From contig CATNCS010000015.1 of NCBI GenBank assembly GCA_950097245.1, positions 1 through 40,841 on the forward strand: a DNA stretch of 40,841 nucleotides. The letters run 5' to 3'. The translations under genes and the position numbers were made by a program. Position 1 is the stretch's first letter, and each line of letters begins with the position of its first letter. The stretch comes from an uncultured Oscillospiraceae bacterium. Lineage in GTDB: Bacteria > Bacillota > Clostridia > Oscillospirales > Oscillospiraceae. Positions 8,086 through 16,254 of this stretch are shown piece by piece. Below the pieces are notes generated by a model, which worked only from the letters and a program-made list of their open reading frames with translations, did no database searches and was not told the DNA's origin.

Positions 8086-8760
8086 ATGGTCTCCCTGTTT
8101 CTGAACGCGTACCGGGCCCTGCCCCCCGTCCCTCCCGCCTATGACTACACCCGGCCCGTCCCCGCCGGCGAGCAGCAGGGGGACGGCTGGTTTGACGACA
8201 GCGCCTTCATCGGCCACTCCCTGATCGAGGGATTTGAGGGGTTTTCCAAGGTGGACGCCAACATCCACTACTTCTGCGACACAGGTCTGTCCGCCAAGGG
8301 CGCCGCCAGCTACAGCGGGTTTGCCCTGCCCGACGGCGGCGCCGGCACCCTGGAGGAGGGCCTGAGCCAGAGGGAGTTCAGCAAGATTTATATTATGCTG
8401 GGGGTCAACGAGGTTGGAGGCTCCAGGGAGAGATTCAAGGAAAATATGATATCTCTCATCAGGCTGATTCGGGACAACCAGCCCGAGGGCATCCCCATCT
8501 ACATTCTGGAGCTCACCCCCACCACAAGGGAGCGGGCGGATGGCTCCCCCTTCACCAGGGAGAATGTGGAGAAGATGAACGGGGCTCTGGCGGAGGTGTG
8601 TGAGGAGGAGAAGTGCTACCTGGTGGACCTCTGGTCCTGCTTTGCCGGCCAGGACGGCTACCTCCCCGCTGAGATTTCCGGCGACGGAGTCCACCTCAAG
8701 GCCCCCCAGTACCGGGTGATGGCCGACTATATCCTGGCCCGCACGGTGGATGAGATATGA
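8086..8760 (+). CDS. SGNH/GDSL-like hydrolase, exported
   Basis: An SGNH-hydrolase fold protein (224 residues from ATG 8086). The motifs are GHS around catalytic Ser45 (block I), GVNE with Asn108 (block III) and DGVH with Asp200/His203 (block V). Such enzymes hydrolyse esters, for example acyl groups on cell-wall glycans or lipids. From ATG 8086 the N-terminus is hydrophobic but lacks basic residues. Reading 12 codons further upstream to an ATC at 8050, 7 bases after GGGAGGTG, adds VKSIAGALAAI and gives a complete signal peptide. The true start may therefore be an ATC codon or a mutated ATG. The substrate is unknown; an envelope role is inferred from its neighbours. Confidence 0.8.
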   Translation: MVSLFLNAYRALPPVPPAYDYTRPVPAGEQQGDGWFDDSAFIGHSLIEGFEGFSKVDANIHYFCDTGLSAKGAASYSGFALPDGGAGTLEEGLSQREFSKIYIMLGVNEVGGSRERFKENMISLIRLIRDNQPEGIPIYILELTPTTRERADGSPFTRENVEKMNGALAEVCEEEKCYLVDLWSCFAGQDGYLPAEISGDGVHLKAPQYRVMADYILARTVDEI

Positions 8761-8776
8761 CGAAAATCAATTGCCA

Positions 8777-8812
8777 GGAACGGTGTAAATTCAGCCGTTC
8801 CGGGTATTTTTT
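8777..8812 (+). terminator. Rho-independent terminator
   Basis: The stem is GGAACGG (8777-8783) with CCGTTCC (8795-8801), followed by GGGTATTTTTT. It ends the envelope gene block after the SGNH hydrolase. Confidence 0.75.
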
Positions 8813-8843
8813 GGCACAATTATCAGACTAAACCACCGGTTGA

Positions 8844-8872
8844 TTGCGGAAAAAAGGGGAATCGGGTATACT
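8844..8872 (+). promoter_or_regulatory. Promoter of membrane-tethered XRE gene
   Basis: TTGCGG (8844-8849), a 17-bp spacer, then TATACT (8867-8872). The paralogous gene at 25972 has the same arrangement (TTGCAA, 17 bp, TATGAT) with a similar CGGG just before the -10. Confidence 0.65.
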
Positions 8873-8893
8873 GTGGGCAAAGGGGGCGGAGAA

Positions 8894-9811
8894 ATGGACG
8901 CGATGAAAACAGGAGGGCTCATTGCCCGGCGGCGGAAGGAGAAGGAGCTGACCCAGCGGGACCTGGCGGAGAGGCTGCATGTGTCGGTCCAGGCTGTCAG
9001 CAAGTGGGAGCGGGGGCTGAGCTGCCCCGACATCGGCCTGCTGGAGCCGCTGGCCGAGGCCCTGGACCTCACTGTCACCGAGCTGCTGGCCGGCCAGCGG
9101 GGGGAGGAGCCCGGAGAGGAGGCGGTGCGGGACTCCCTGCGCCTCGGGCTGGCCCAGCTGGGGCCGAAAGTCCGGCGGTGGAGGTGGCTGTTTCTCCTGG
9201 CCGCCGTACTCCTGCTGGCCGTCCTGGCGGGCTTTGGCTATGTCTGGGTCCGGGACAACACCCGGCTGATTCCCCGGCGGGAGACGGTGGTCCGCCCCGT
9301 GGACGTGACCAACCGGGAGACCACCCTGGTCCACGCCGCCGGGAAGGGGATGGCCTGCCTCTTTCAGGCGGAGCTGGCCGACGATGTGGAGCAATGCTCC
9401 TTCCGGTGGGAGCTGTGGACCCGGCAGGGCCTGGAGAACAGCTGGGACGCGGGGGAACAGCTGCGGCAGGACAGGGAGCGGCGCAAGCTGGTGGGCGTCA
9501 CCTTCTCCTCCGCCTGGCGAAGCGCTGAGTTCCAGTACGGGATCTCCCTGGAGTCGCCCAGGGGCACCTATGTACACGGCCTGGAGGGCACGCTGGAGGT
9601 CCCCTATATGGGCGACGGCTACGGGATATCCTCCCTGGAAGAGAAGGCGGCGGTGGACCGGGAGGAGGGCGTCGTCCTGCTGGCCCTCACCCTGAACAAG
9701 GACGGCGAGCTCCGGACCAGGGACATAGCCAGGAACGAGTCGGGCCGGGTGGACCACCTGCCCGAGGATGAGCGGACGGCCCACCTGCTGCTGCGGATGT
9801 ACTGCGAATAA
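8894..9811 (+). CDS. Membrane-tethered XRE-family regulator, paralogue 1
   Basis: A 305-residue one-component regulator. Residues 1-70 are a Cro/C1-type HTH, including SVQAVSKWERGLSCPD and LTVTELLAGQR. A basic linker, one membrane helix (about 97-118) and a roughly 185-residue extracytoplasmic domain with no recognised family follow. The ATG at 8894 is chosen because the paralogue at 25972 starts with the same MDAMKTG. The two agree closely through the HTH, linker and membrane helix, but diverge outside. The design suggests a DNA-binding domain controlled by an external signal. A strong terminator follows, so it is probably monocistronic. The ligand and targets are unknown. Confidence 0.85.
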   Translation: MDAMKTGGLIARRRKEKELTQRDLAERLHVSVQAVSKWERGLSCPDIGLLEPLAEALDLTVTELLAGQRGEEPGEEAVRDSLRLGLAQLGPKVRRWRWLFLLAAVLLLAVLAGFGYVWVRDNTRLIPRRETVVRPVDVTNRETTLVHAAGKGMACLFQAELADDVEQCSFRWELWTRQGLENSWDAGEQLRQDRERRKLVGVTFSSAWRSAEFQYGISLESPRGTYVHGLEGTLEVPYMGDGYGISSLEEKAAVDREEGVVLLALTLNKDGELRTRDIARNESGRVDHLPEDERTAHLLLRMYCE

Positions 9812-9816
9812 TAGAC

Positions 9817-9845
9817 AATTCCCCGGCGCCCGCCGGGGAATTTTT
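9817..9845 (+). terminator. Strong Rho-independent terminator
   Basis: A 12-bp stem, AATTCCCCGGCG (9817-9828) with CGCCGGGGAATT, followed by a T-run to 9845. It separates the XRE gene from the feo promoter. Confidence 0.9.
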
Positions 9846-9868
9846 CTATGACCGGCGGGAGAAACCCC

Positions 9869-9897
9869 TTGAAAATTCGGGTGCTATGCGCTACAAT
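9869..9897 (+). promoter_or_regulatory. feoAB promoter
   Basis: TTGAAA (9869-9874), a 17-bp spacer, then TACAAT (9892-9897). It lies about 50 bp before the feoAB ATG. No clear Fur or DtxR box was recognised by eye. Confidence 0.75.
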
Positions 9898-9947
9898 ATC
9901 GGGAGAAGTAAGCCGCACCTAACTTTCTGAGGAGAAGGGACTGCCAT

Positions 9948-12347
9948 ATGGAGGAGCGCAAAAAGACACTGGAGGACCTGGCCCCCGGCCAGAGCGGGAC
10001 CATCCTGTCCATTGCCAACAAATCGGGGACGGTGAAGCGCCGTCTGGTGGACATGGGCCTCACCCCGGGCACCGAGGTGAAGGTGACCAAGATCGCCCCC
10101 CTGGGGGACCCCATCGAGGTCACCCTCCGGGGGTATGAGCTGTCCCTGCGGAAGGCGGACGCGGCCCAGATCGTCATGGGCCAGCCCCGGCCCCGGAGTA
10201 CCGGCGCGGCCCGGGCGGCCATGACCCGCCGGGACCCGGAGACCGCCCGCCGCCAGCTGAAGGCCCACGAGCACGAGCTGGCCGAGCACGGCGGCCGGTA
10301 CGACCCCAGTGAGCACGACAGGCGCACCATGCGCATCGCCCTGGCCGGCAACCCCAACTGCGGCAAGACCACCCTCTTCAACGCCCTCACCGGCTCCAAC
10401 CAGTACGTGGGCAACTGGCCCGGCGTCACCGTGGAGAAGAAGGAGGGCACCGCCCACATCGGCGACCGGGCGGTTACCGTGGTGGACCTGCCGGGCATCT
10501 ACTCCCTGTCCCCCTACTCCATGGAGGAGATTGTGGCCCGGGACTTCATCATCGGCGAGGGACCCGACTGCGTCATCGACATTGTGGACGCCACCAACCT
10601 GGAGCGGAACCTGTACCTCACCGTCCAGCTGCTGGAGCTGGAGCGGCCCACGGTGGTGGCCCTGAACTTTATGGACGAGGTGGTCAAGCGGGGGGACAGG
10701 ATCGACGTGGACCGGCTGTCAAAGGAGCTGGGGGTGCCGGTGATCCCCATCACCGCCCGCACCGGCGAGGGCATCGAGGAGCTGATGCATACCGCCCACC
10801 GGCAGATGCACCTGGGGGTGACCATCGAGCCCGACGACCTCTACGACGACTACACCCACGACATCCACCACCGCATGGGGGAGCTGCTCCACGACTACGC
10901 CTACGGGGCCGACCTCCCCGCCCACTGGGCCGCCATCAAGCTGCTGGAGGGGGATTCCATCGTGGAGCGGGCCCTGAAGCTTCCGGAAGCGGTAAAGACC
11001 AGGCTGGACGCCCTGGTGGCGGAGTATGAGAACTCCAGCGACCTGGGGGACCGGGAGACCCTCATCGCCGACAGCCGCTACCAGTATATCCAGAAGGTGG
11101 TGTCCGCCGCGGTGGAGAAGGGGGGCGTCCCCGGGGAGCTCACCCTCAGCGAGAGAATCGACAGGGTGGTCACCCATCGGATCTGGGCCATCCCACTGTT
11201 TCTGTGCACCATGCTCATCATGTTCGTGATTACCTTCGGCCCCTTCGGCTCCTGGCTGTCCGACGGGGTGGGGGCGGGGATGGACGCCCTGTCCCGGTGG
11301 CTGGCCCCGACGCTGGAAAGGGCGGGCGTGTCCCACGTCCTCATCTCCCTGGTGTGCGACGGCATCATCGCCGGAGTGGGGGGCGTGCTCACCTTCCTGC
11401 CTCAGATCGCCCTGCTGTTTTTGTTCCTGTCCCTGCTGGAGGACTCGGGCTATATGTCCCGGGCGGCCTTCATCATGGACCGGGCTCTGCGGCGGTTCGG
11501 GCTGTCCGGCAAGGCCTTCATCCCCATGCTTATGGGCTTCGGCTGCTCGGTGCCCGCCATCATGGGGGCCCGGACCATGGAGAACGAGAAGGACCGGCGC
11601 ATGACCATCCTCCTGATCCCCTTCATGTCCTGCTCCGCCAAGCTGCCCGTCTACGGCCTCATCTCCGCCGCCTTCTTCGGCCCCTGGGCGGGGCTGGTGG
11701 TCTTCGGGCTGTACATCATCGGGATGGCGGTGGGCATCGCCTCGGGCCTGTTTTTCAAGAAGACCCTCTTTGCCGGCGAGCCCGCCCCCTTTGTGCTGGA
11801 GCTGCCCCCCTACCGCCTGCCCTCCCTGGGCAACATGCTCACCCACGTGTGGCAGAAGGTGAAGGGCTTCCTGGTGAAGGCCGGTACTTTGATTCTTTTG
11901 ATGTCCATGGTTCTCTGGCTGCTGCAATCCTTTGACTTCACCCTCCGCATGGTGGACGACCCCACCCGCAGTATGCTGGGCGCCCTGGGCGATGCCATCG
12001 CCCCTGTGTTCGCCCCCTGCGGCTTCGGCTTCTGGCAGGCGGCGGTGGCCCTGCTCACCGGACTCATCGCCAAGGAGATGGTGGTGTCCTCACTGTCCAT
12101 GTTCTACGGCTTCTCCCTCACCGCCGCCAGCGGCGAGGTGGCCGCCGCCATGGCGGGCTTCACCCCCCTGTCCGCCTTCTCCATGCTGGTGTTCATCCTG
12201 CTCTACGTCCCCTGCGTGGCGGCGGTGTCTACTCTGTTCAAGGAGATGCAGAGCCGCAAATGGGCCTGGTTCTCCATCGCCTGGCAGATCGGCTGCGCCT
12301 ATGTGATGGCTTTGCTGGTGTATCAGATTGGGAGCTTGCTCTTATGA
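9948..12347 (+). CDS. feoB: FeoA-FeoB fusion, ferrous iron transporter
   Basis: A 799-residue fusion protein. Residues 1-79 are a FeoA SH3-like domain (LEDLAPGQSGTI, RRLVDMGLTPG). A 48-residue charged linker leads to the FeoB G-domain from residue 128: G1 GNPNCGKTT (134-142), switch-I region NWPGVTVEKKEG, G3 DLPG. After a helical bundle, about eight or more membrane helices follow from about residue 410 with the two Gate motifs. It imports Fe2+ under GTP control. A fused FeoA is known in some Clostridia but is less common than separate genes. It overlaps the SdpI-like gene by 4 bases, which suggests coupling. A near-consensus promoter lies upstream. Confidence 0.97.
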   Translation: MEERKKTLEDLAPGQSGTILSIANKSGTVKRRLVDMGLTPGTEVKVTKIAPLGDPIEVTLRGYELSLRKADAAQIVMGQPRPRSTGAARAAMTRRDPETARRQLKAHEHELAEHGGRYDPSEHDRRTMRIALAGNPNCGKTTLFNALTGSNQYVGNWPGVTVEKKEGTAHIGDRAVTVVDLPGIYSLSPYSMEEIVARDFIIGEGPDCVIDIVDATNLERNLYLTVQLLELERPTVVALNFMDEVVKRGDRIDVDRLSKELGVPVIPITARTGEGIEELMHTAHRQMHLGVTIEPDDLYDDYTHDIHHRMGELLHDYAYGADLPAHWAAIKLLEGDSIVERALKLPEAVKTRLDALVAEYENSSDLGDRETLIADSRYQYIQKVVSAAVEKGGVPGELTLSERIDRVVTHRIWAIPLFLCTMLIMFVITFGPFGSWLSDGVGAGMDALSRWLAPTLERAGVSHVLISLVCDGIIAGVGGVLTFLPQIALLFLFLSLLEDSGYMSRAAFIMDRALRRFGLSGKAFIPMLMGFGCSVPAIMGARTMENEKDRRMTILLIPFMSCSAKLPVYGLISAAFFGPWAGLVVFGLYIIGMAVGIASGLFFKKTLFAGEPAPFVLELPPYRLPSLGNMLTHVWQKVKGFLVKAGTLILLMSMVLWLLQSFDFTLRMVDDPTRSMLGALGDAIAPVFAPCGFGFWQAAVALLTGLIAKEMVVSSLSMFYGFSLTAASGEVAAAMAGFTPLSAFSMLVFILLYVPCVAAVSTLFKEMQSRKWAWFSIAWQIGCAYVMALLVYQIGSLLL

Positions 12348-12733
12348 TGGTAAATATTGTGTTTTGGATTTTCGTGCTGGCCATGGACCTGCTGCTCCCC
12401 GGCGTGATGATTGGCTTCGGCCGGGAGTTTATGAAAAATCCGCCCAAGGAAATCAACCCAGGTTACGGCTACCGCACGGCCATGTCCTCAAAAAACCAGG
12501 ATACCTGGGACTTTGCCCAGAGGAAAATGGGCGAGGTCTGGTATAAATGGGGCAAAATTCTGCTGATTCCCTCCGCCCTGCCCCTGCTTCTCGTGCTGGG
12601 GCGGGACGTGGGCACCGTGGGCAAGGTGGGCATGATCGCCTGCGGGGCGCAGCTTGTGGTCATGCTGGGCTCTATCCTGGTCGTGGAGCGGGCATTGAGA
12701 AAAACCTTCGATAAGAACGGAAACAGACTGTAG
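12344..12733 (+). CDS. SdpI family membrane protein
   Basis: A 129-residue protein with two N-terminal hydrophobic segments split by the SdpI-type segment PGYGYRTAMSSKNQDTWDFAQ, then two more membrane helices. This matches the SdpI/YhfL-like domain, best known from the Bacillus immunity protein against the SdpC toxin. Many family members have unknown roles. It starts within the feoB stop (ATGA; a second ATG follows at once), so it is translationally coupled to feoB. A role in iron transport or FeoB assembly is possible but unproven. Its TAG stop is supplied by the first bases of a TGTAGGGG repeat. Confidence 0.8.
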   Translation: MMVNIVFWIFVLAMDLLLPGVMIGFGREFMKNPPKEINPGYGYRTAMSSKNQDTWDFAQRKMGEVWYKWGKILLIPSALPLLLVLGRDVGTVGKVGMIACGAQLVVMLGSILVVERALRKTFDKNGNRL

Positions 12734-12801
12734 GGGCGCGCAGTGCGCGCCCGTATGGACCGGTCCAGAACTACGGCGGGCGGACAATGTCCGCCCCTAC
12801 A
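12729..12801. repeat. Double-hairpin TGTAGGGG repeat
   Basis: A 73-bp unit. The left hairpin TGTAGGGGCGCGCAGTGCGC has a different tip from the right one (CGGACAATGTCCG), but both preserve perfect stems. It overlaps the stop codon of the SdpI-like gene. Confidence 0.88.
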
Positions 12802-12828
12802 AAGCAACTCATGGAGACGTGATATAAA

Positions 12829-13650
12829 ATGATAAAACTCATTTCTCTGGACCTGGACGGCACCCTGCTGGACCCGAAAGGCCAAATCACCGCCGCCTCC
12901 AAAGCGGCTATCGCCAAGGCCAAGGCGGCGGGGCTGCGGGTGGTCATCAACACGGGCCGTCCGGTCCAGGAGGCGGTATATTTCGCCCGGGAGGCGGGGT
13001 GTGACCTGCTGGTGTCCGGGGCCGGCGGCGGGCTGGTGGTGGACGGCGGGACCGGGCAGGTCCTGCGTCAATGGGACGTGCCCGAGCCCTCCGCCCGCCG
13101 GGCGCTGGAGCTGTGCCTGAGCTGGGATGTTGACCTGATTATCTACGCCGGAAGCGAGATTCTGGTGACCGCCGCCTACAAGAAGGAGATGGAGGAGTGG
13201 TATCCCTTCCCCGCCTTTCATGAGGCGGTCACCGTGACGGAGGATTTTTGGGGCTGTATGGAGGCGCACGGCCTGCCCCTGGTGAAAATTCACGGGGAGA
13301 TCGGCCCGGTCCGCCCCCCGGTGGAGCAGCTGGCCGCCCTGCCCCACGTGACCATCACCACCTCCACCGACCACGACTTTGAGCTCACCGCCCGGGGCGG
13401 GGACAAGGGGGCGGCCCTGGCGGTCATCGCGGAGCGGTACGGCATCCCCCTGGACCAGTGCGCCGCCGTGGGGGACAGCGAAAACGATCTGTCTGTCCTC
13501 CGGGTGGTGGGCATGCCCATCGTTATGGGCAGCGCCCCCGAAAACGTAAAGGCCGCCGCCGCCCGGATTGTCCCCTCCAACGGGGAGGAGGGCGCGGCCC
13601 GGGCCATTCTGAGCTGTCTGGAGCCGTTGCCCGAAAGCCTTCCCCTTTAG
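12829..13650 (+). CDS. Cof-type HAD hydrolase
   Basis: A 273-residue HAD phosphatase of the Cof (IIB cap) type. Motif I is DLDGTLL, with nucleophile Asp8 and Asp10. Motif IV is GDSENDLSVLRVVGMPIVMG near residue 220, followed by APENVK. These enzymes dephosphorylate sugar phosphates, flavin or pyridoxal phosphates, and specificity cannot be read from sequence. GGAGACGTGATATAAA precedes the ATG. The last five codons (ESLPL) and the stop TAG lie in a mosaic repeat hairpin, so the native C-terminus was probably replaced. It converges with glgP across a shared terminator. Confidence 0.92.
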   Translation: MIKLISLDLDGTLLDPKGQITAASKAAIAKAKAAGLRVVINTGRPVQEAVYFAREAGCDLLVSGAGGGLVVDGGTGQVLRQWDVPEPSARRALELCLSWDVDLIIYAGSEILVTAAYKKEMEEWYPFPAFHEAVTVTEDFWGCMEAHGLPLVKIHGEIGPVRPPVEQLAALPHVTITTSTDHDFELTARGGDKGAALAVIAERYGIPLDQCAAVGDSENDLSVLRVVGMPIVMGSAPENVKAAAARIVPSNGEEGAARAILSCLEPLPESLPL

Positions 13651-13688
13651 GGGAAGGTGGCAGCGGCGCAGCCGCTGACGGATGAGGC
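13634..13688. repeat. Mosaic repeat fragment overlapping a gene end
   Basis: The hairpin AAGCCTTCCCCTTTAGGGGA (from 13635), then GCAGCGGCgcaGCCGCTG and CGGATGAGGC. This is the same left end as the element at 33993. It contributes the end and stop of the HAD gene. Confidence 0.8.
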
Positions 13689-13691
13689 AAC

Positions 13692-13725
13692 AAAGCGCGT
13701 CCCGGTGATTCAGGACGCGCTTTTT
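13692..13725. terminator. Bidirectional terminator, HAD gene/glgP
   Basis: AAAGCGCGTCC (13692-13702), a 10-base loop, GGACGCGC (13713-13720), then TTTTT. A-rich bases on the left give the minus strand a short T-run too, so it serves both converging genes. Confidence 0.8.
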
Positions 13726-13735
13726 ATACGGATTG

Positions 13736-16015
13736 TTATTTCAGCCTCCAAATATCCTCGTTGTACTGTTCGATGGTCCGGTCGGAGGAGAAGTAGCCCG
13801 ACTTGGCGATGTTGACCAGCATCTTTTTCGCCCAGGCCCGGCGGTCGCCGTAGTCCTTGATGCAGCGGTCCTTGGCGGCGATATAGTCCTCCACGTCCAG
13901 CAGGGCCATGAACCAGTCCTTGTTTTTCATGTCCCGCCACAGGGCGGACAGGCTGGCCGGGTCGCCGATGGCCAGCAGCTCGGGGGAGACCAAAAAGTCC
14001 ACCAGCTTCTCCACCGCCGGGCGGTGGTAGAAGTCCAGGGGGCGGTAGCCCCGGCCGTCGGGCTCGCTGCCCTTGTACAGGCCGATGACCGTGTCGCTGT
14101 GCTGGCCGAAGGTGTAGATGTTGTCCTCCCCCACCAGCTGGGCGATCTCCACGTTGGCCCCGTCCAGGGTGCCCAGGGTAATGGCCCCGTTGGCCATGAA
14201 TTTCATGTTGCCGGTGCCGCTGGCCTCCTTGGAGGCCAGGGAGATCTGTTCGGAGATGTCGCAGGCGGGGATGAGCCGCTCGGCCCAGGTGACATTGTAG
14301 TTCTCCACCATAGCCACCCGCAGCCAGGGCCGGACCTGGGGGTCCTGGTCGATGAGCTTTTGCAGGCAGAGGATGAGGTGGATGATCCGCTTGGCCATGA
14401 TATAGGCGGGGGCGGCCTTGGCCCCGAAGAGGACGGTCACCGGCCGCTCAGGCAGCCTGCCGGCCTTGATCTCCAGGTACTTGTGGATGATATACAAAGC
14501 GTTCATCTGCTGCCGCTTGTACTCGTGGAGCCGCTTGACCTGGATGTCGAAGACCGACTGGGGGTCGATCTCAATGCCCTGGGTGGCCCAGAGCACCCGG
14601 CACAGCTGATTCTTGTTGTGCTGCTTCACCTCCAGCAGCCGGTCCAGGACGGCCTCGTCCTCCTGGAAGGGCAGCAGCTTCTCCAGCTCTTTGGCGTCCT
14701 GCCGCCAGCCAGGGCCGATGCAGCTGTCGATGAGGGCGGCCAGCTCCGGGTCGCAGGCCTCCAGCCACCGGCGGAGGGTGACCCCGTTGGTCTTGTTGTT
14801 GAACTTCTCCGGGTACAGGTCGTAGAAGGGCTTTAACTCGGAGTTCTTCAAAATCTCGGTGTGCAGCGCGGCCACGCCGTTGACGGAGAAGCCGCAGTGG
14901 ATGTCCATGTGGGCCATGTGGACCCGGTTCTGATCGTCGATGATGGCCACTTTGGGGTCGGGGTGGGCCTCCTTCATCCGCCTGTCCAGCTCCTGGATGA
15001 CGGGCACCAGCTGGGGGGCCACCCTCTCGATGAAGGCCAGGGGCCATTTCTCCAGGGCCTCGGCCAGGATGGTGTGGTTGGTGTAGGCGCAGGTGCGGCG
15101 GACCTGGTCGAAGGCCTCGTCGAAGGACAGCCCCTTTGCCGTCAGCAGACGGATGAGCTCCGGGATGACCATGGAGGGGTGGGTGTCGTTGATCTGGACC
15201 ACCACGTGGTCGGCCAGGGTGTTCAGGGGATAGCCCCGGCTCTCCAGCCCGGACAGGATGAGCTGGGCCCCGGCGGACACCATGAAGTACTGCTGATAGA
15301 CCCTCAGCAGCCGGCCGGCGTCGTCGCTGTCGTCGGGGTAGAGGAAGGAGGTGAGCCGGTGGGCGATGTCCCCCTTGTCAAAGTCGATGCCCACCCAGGG
15401 GGCGGCGGCAGGCTCGGCCACGTCGAAGAGGTGGAGCCGGTTGGCGCACTGGTTGTTGGCCCCGGGGATGGCGATGTCGTAGAGTACCGCCTTCAGGTCA
15501 AAGCCGCCGAAGGGGACGTCGAAGGACATCCCGGTGGGGATGAGCCAGCTGTCGGGCTCAATCCAGGGGTCGGGGACCTCGGTCTGACGGCCCTGGTCGA
15601 ACTTCTGCCGGAACAGGCCGTAGTGGTAGTTCAGCCCCACGCCGTCGCCGGGCAGGCCCAGGGCGGCGATGGAGTCCAGGAAGCAGGCGGCCAGGCGGCC
15701 CAGGCCGCCGTTGCCCAGGGAGGGCTCGGGCTCCATGGACTCGATGACCCCCAGGTCCCGGCCCAGGTCGGCCAGCAGGTCCTTCACCTCGCCGTAGAGG
15801 CCCAGGGCCAGCAGGTTGTTGGACAGCAGCTTGCCCATGAGGAACTCGGCGGAGAAGTAGTAGAGCTTCCGGTCCCCCTTGGGGGCGGGGCGGTTCTGGG
15901 CCATGGTCCGGGTGAGGATGAGCAGGGCCTCGTAGAGCTGGTGGTCGTCGCACTGGTCGGGGGAGCAGCCAAAGCGGGCCTGGGTGGTCTGGAAGAGCTG
16001 TTCTTTTAACTGCAT
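13736..16015 (-). CDS. glgP: Glycogen/starch phosphorylase
   Basis: A 759-residue GT35 phosphorylase that releases glucose-1-phosphate from alpha-1,4-glucans using pyridoxal phosphate. The N-terminal [17 protein letters not shown] and [18 protein letters not shown] blocks, the QINDTHPSM loop and the cofactor motif EASGTGNMK (PLP Lys605) are all present. The start is the second ATG (16015), placed 8 bases after AAGGAG; the in-frame ATG at 16024 directly abuts that site. It lies downstream of malQ in the same direction, with 235 bp of repeats between. Together with MalQ it forms the standard maltodextrin or glycogen breakdown pair. Confidence 0.97.
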   Translation of the reverse strand: MQLKEQLFQTTQARFGCSPDQCDDHQLYEALLILTRTMAQNRPAPKGDRKLYYFSAEFLMGKLLSNNLLALGLYGEVKDLLADLGRDLGVIESMEPEPSLGNGGLGRLAACFLDSIAALGLPGDGVGLNYHYGLFRQKFDQGRQTEVPDPWIEPDSWLIPTGMSFDVPFGGFDLKAVLYDIAIPGANNQCANRLHLFDVAEPAAAPWVGIDFDKGDIAHRLTSFLYPDDSDDAGRLLRVYQQYFMVSAGAQLILSGLESRGYPLNTLADHVVVQINDTHPSMVIPELIRLLTAKGLSFDEAFDQVRRTCAYTNHTILAEALEKWPLAFIERVAPQLVPVIQELDRRMKEAHPDPKVAIIDDQNRVHMAHMDIHCGFSVNGVAALHTEILKNSELKPFYDLYPEKFNNKTNGVTLRRWLEACDPELAALIDSCIGPGWRQDAKELEKLLPFQEDEAVLDRLLEVKQHNKNQLCRVLWATQGIEIDPQSVFDIQVKRLHEYKRQQMNALYIIHKYLEIKAGRLPERPVTVLFGAKAAPAYIMAKRIIHLILCLQKLIDQDPQVRPWLRVAMVENYNVTWAERLIPACDISEQISLASKEASGTGNMKFMANGAITLGTLDGANVEIAQLVGEDNIYTFGQHSDTVIGLYKGSEPDGRGYRPLDFYHRPAVEKLVDFLVSPELLAIGDPASLSALWRDMKNKDWFMALLDVEDYIAAKDRCIKDYGDRRAWAKKMLVNIAKSGYFSSDRTIEQYNEDIWRLK

Positions 16016-16057
16016 GAGATACATCTCCTTGTTGTGAGATTTTTTGGAAATCCCGTG

Positions 16058-16254
16058 TGTAGGGGCGGACATTGTCCGCCCGCTGAAATGATATGGAGGC
16101 CTGTAGGGCGTGACCACCGGGCACGCCGTCTTATTTGCTGGGTCGTCGCGCCCTACAAATGGATCATCGCCTCCGGAGCCGTCTGTAGGGGCGGATATTA
16201 TCCGCCCACTAAAAATCACGTCCGGTCCTGCGGGCGGATGATATCCGCCCCTAC
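16058..16254. repeat. Cluster of three TGTAGGGG-type repeats
   Basis: A half unit (16058-16082, tip GGACATTGTCC), a variant TGTAGGGCG...CGCCCTACA unit (16102-16157), and a full unit (16184-16254, tips GGATATTATCC and GGATGATATCC). They fill the malQ-glgP gap. The last unit's end provides the malQ stop codon. Confidence 0.85.

Noticed and set aside
14861-16009. A long plus-strand open frame opposite glgP (and a similar one opposite malQ)
   Set aside because: Antisense shadow of a well-conserved enzyme, with Val/Gly/His-rich low-complexity translation and no ribosome site.
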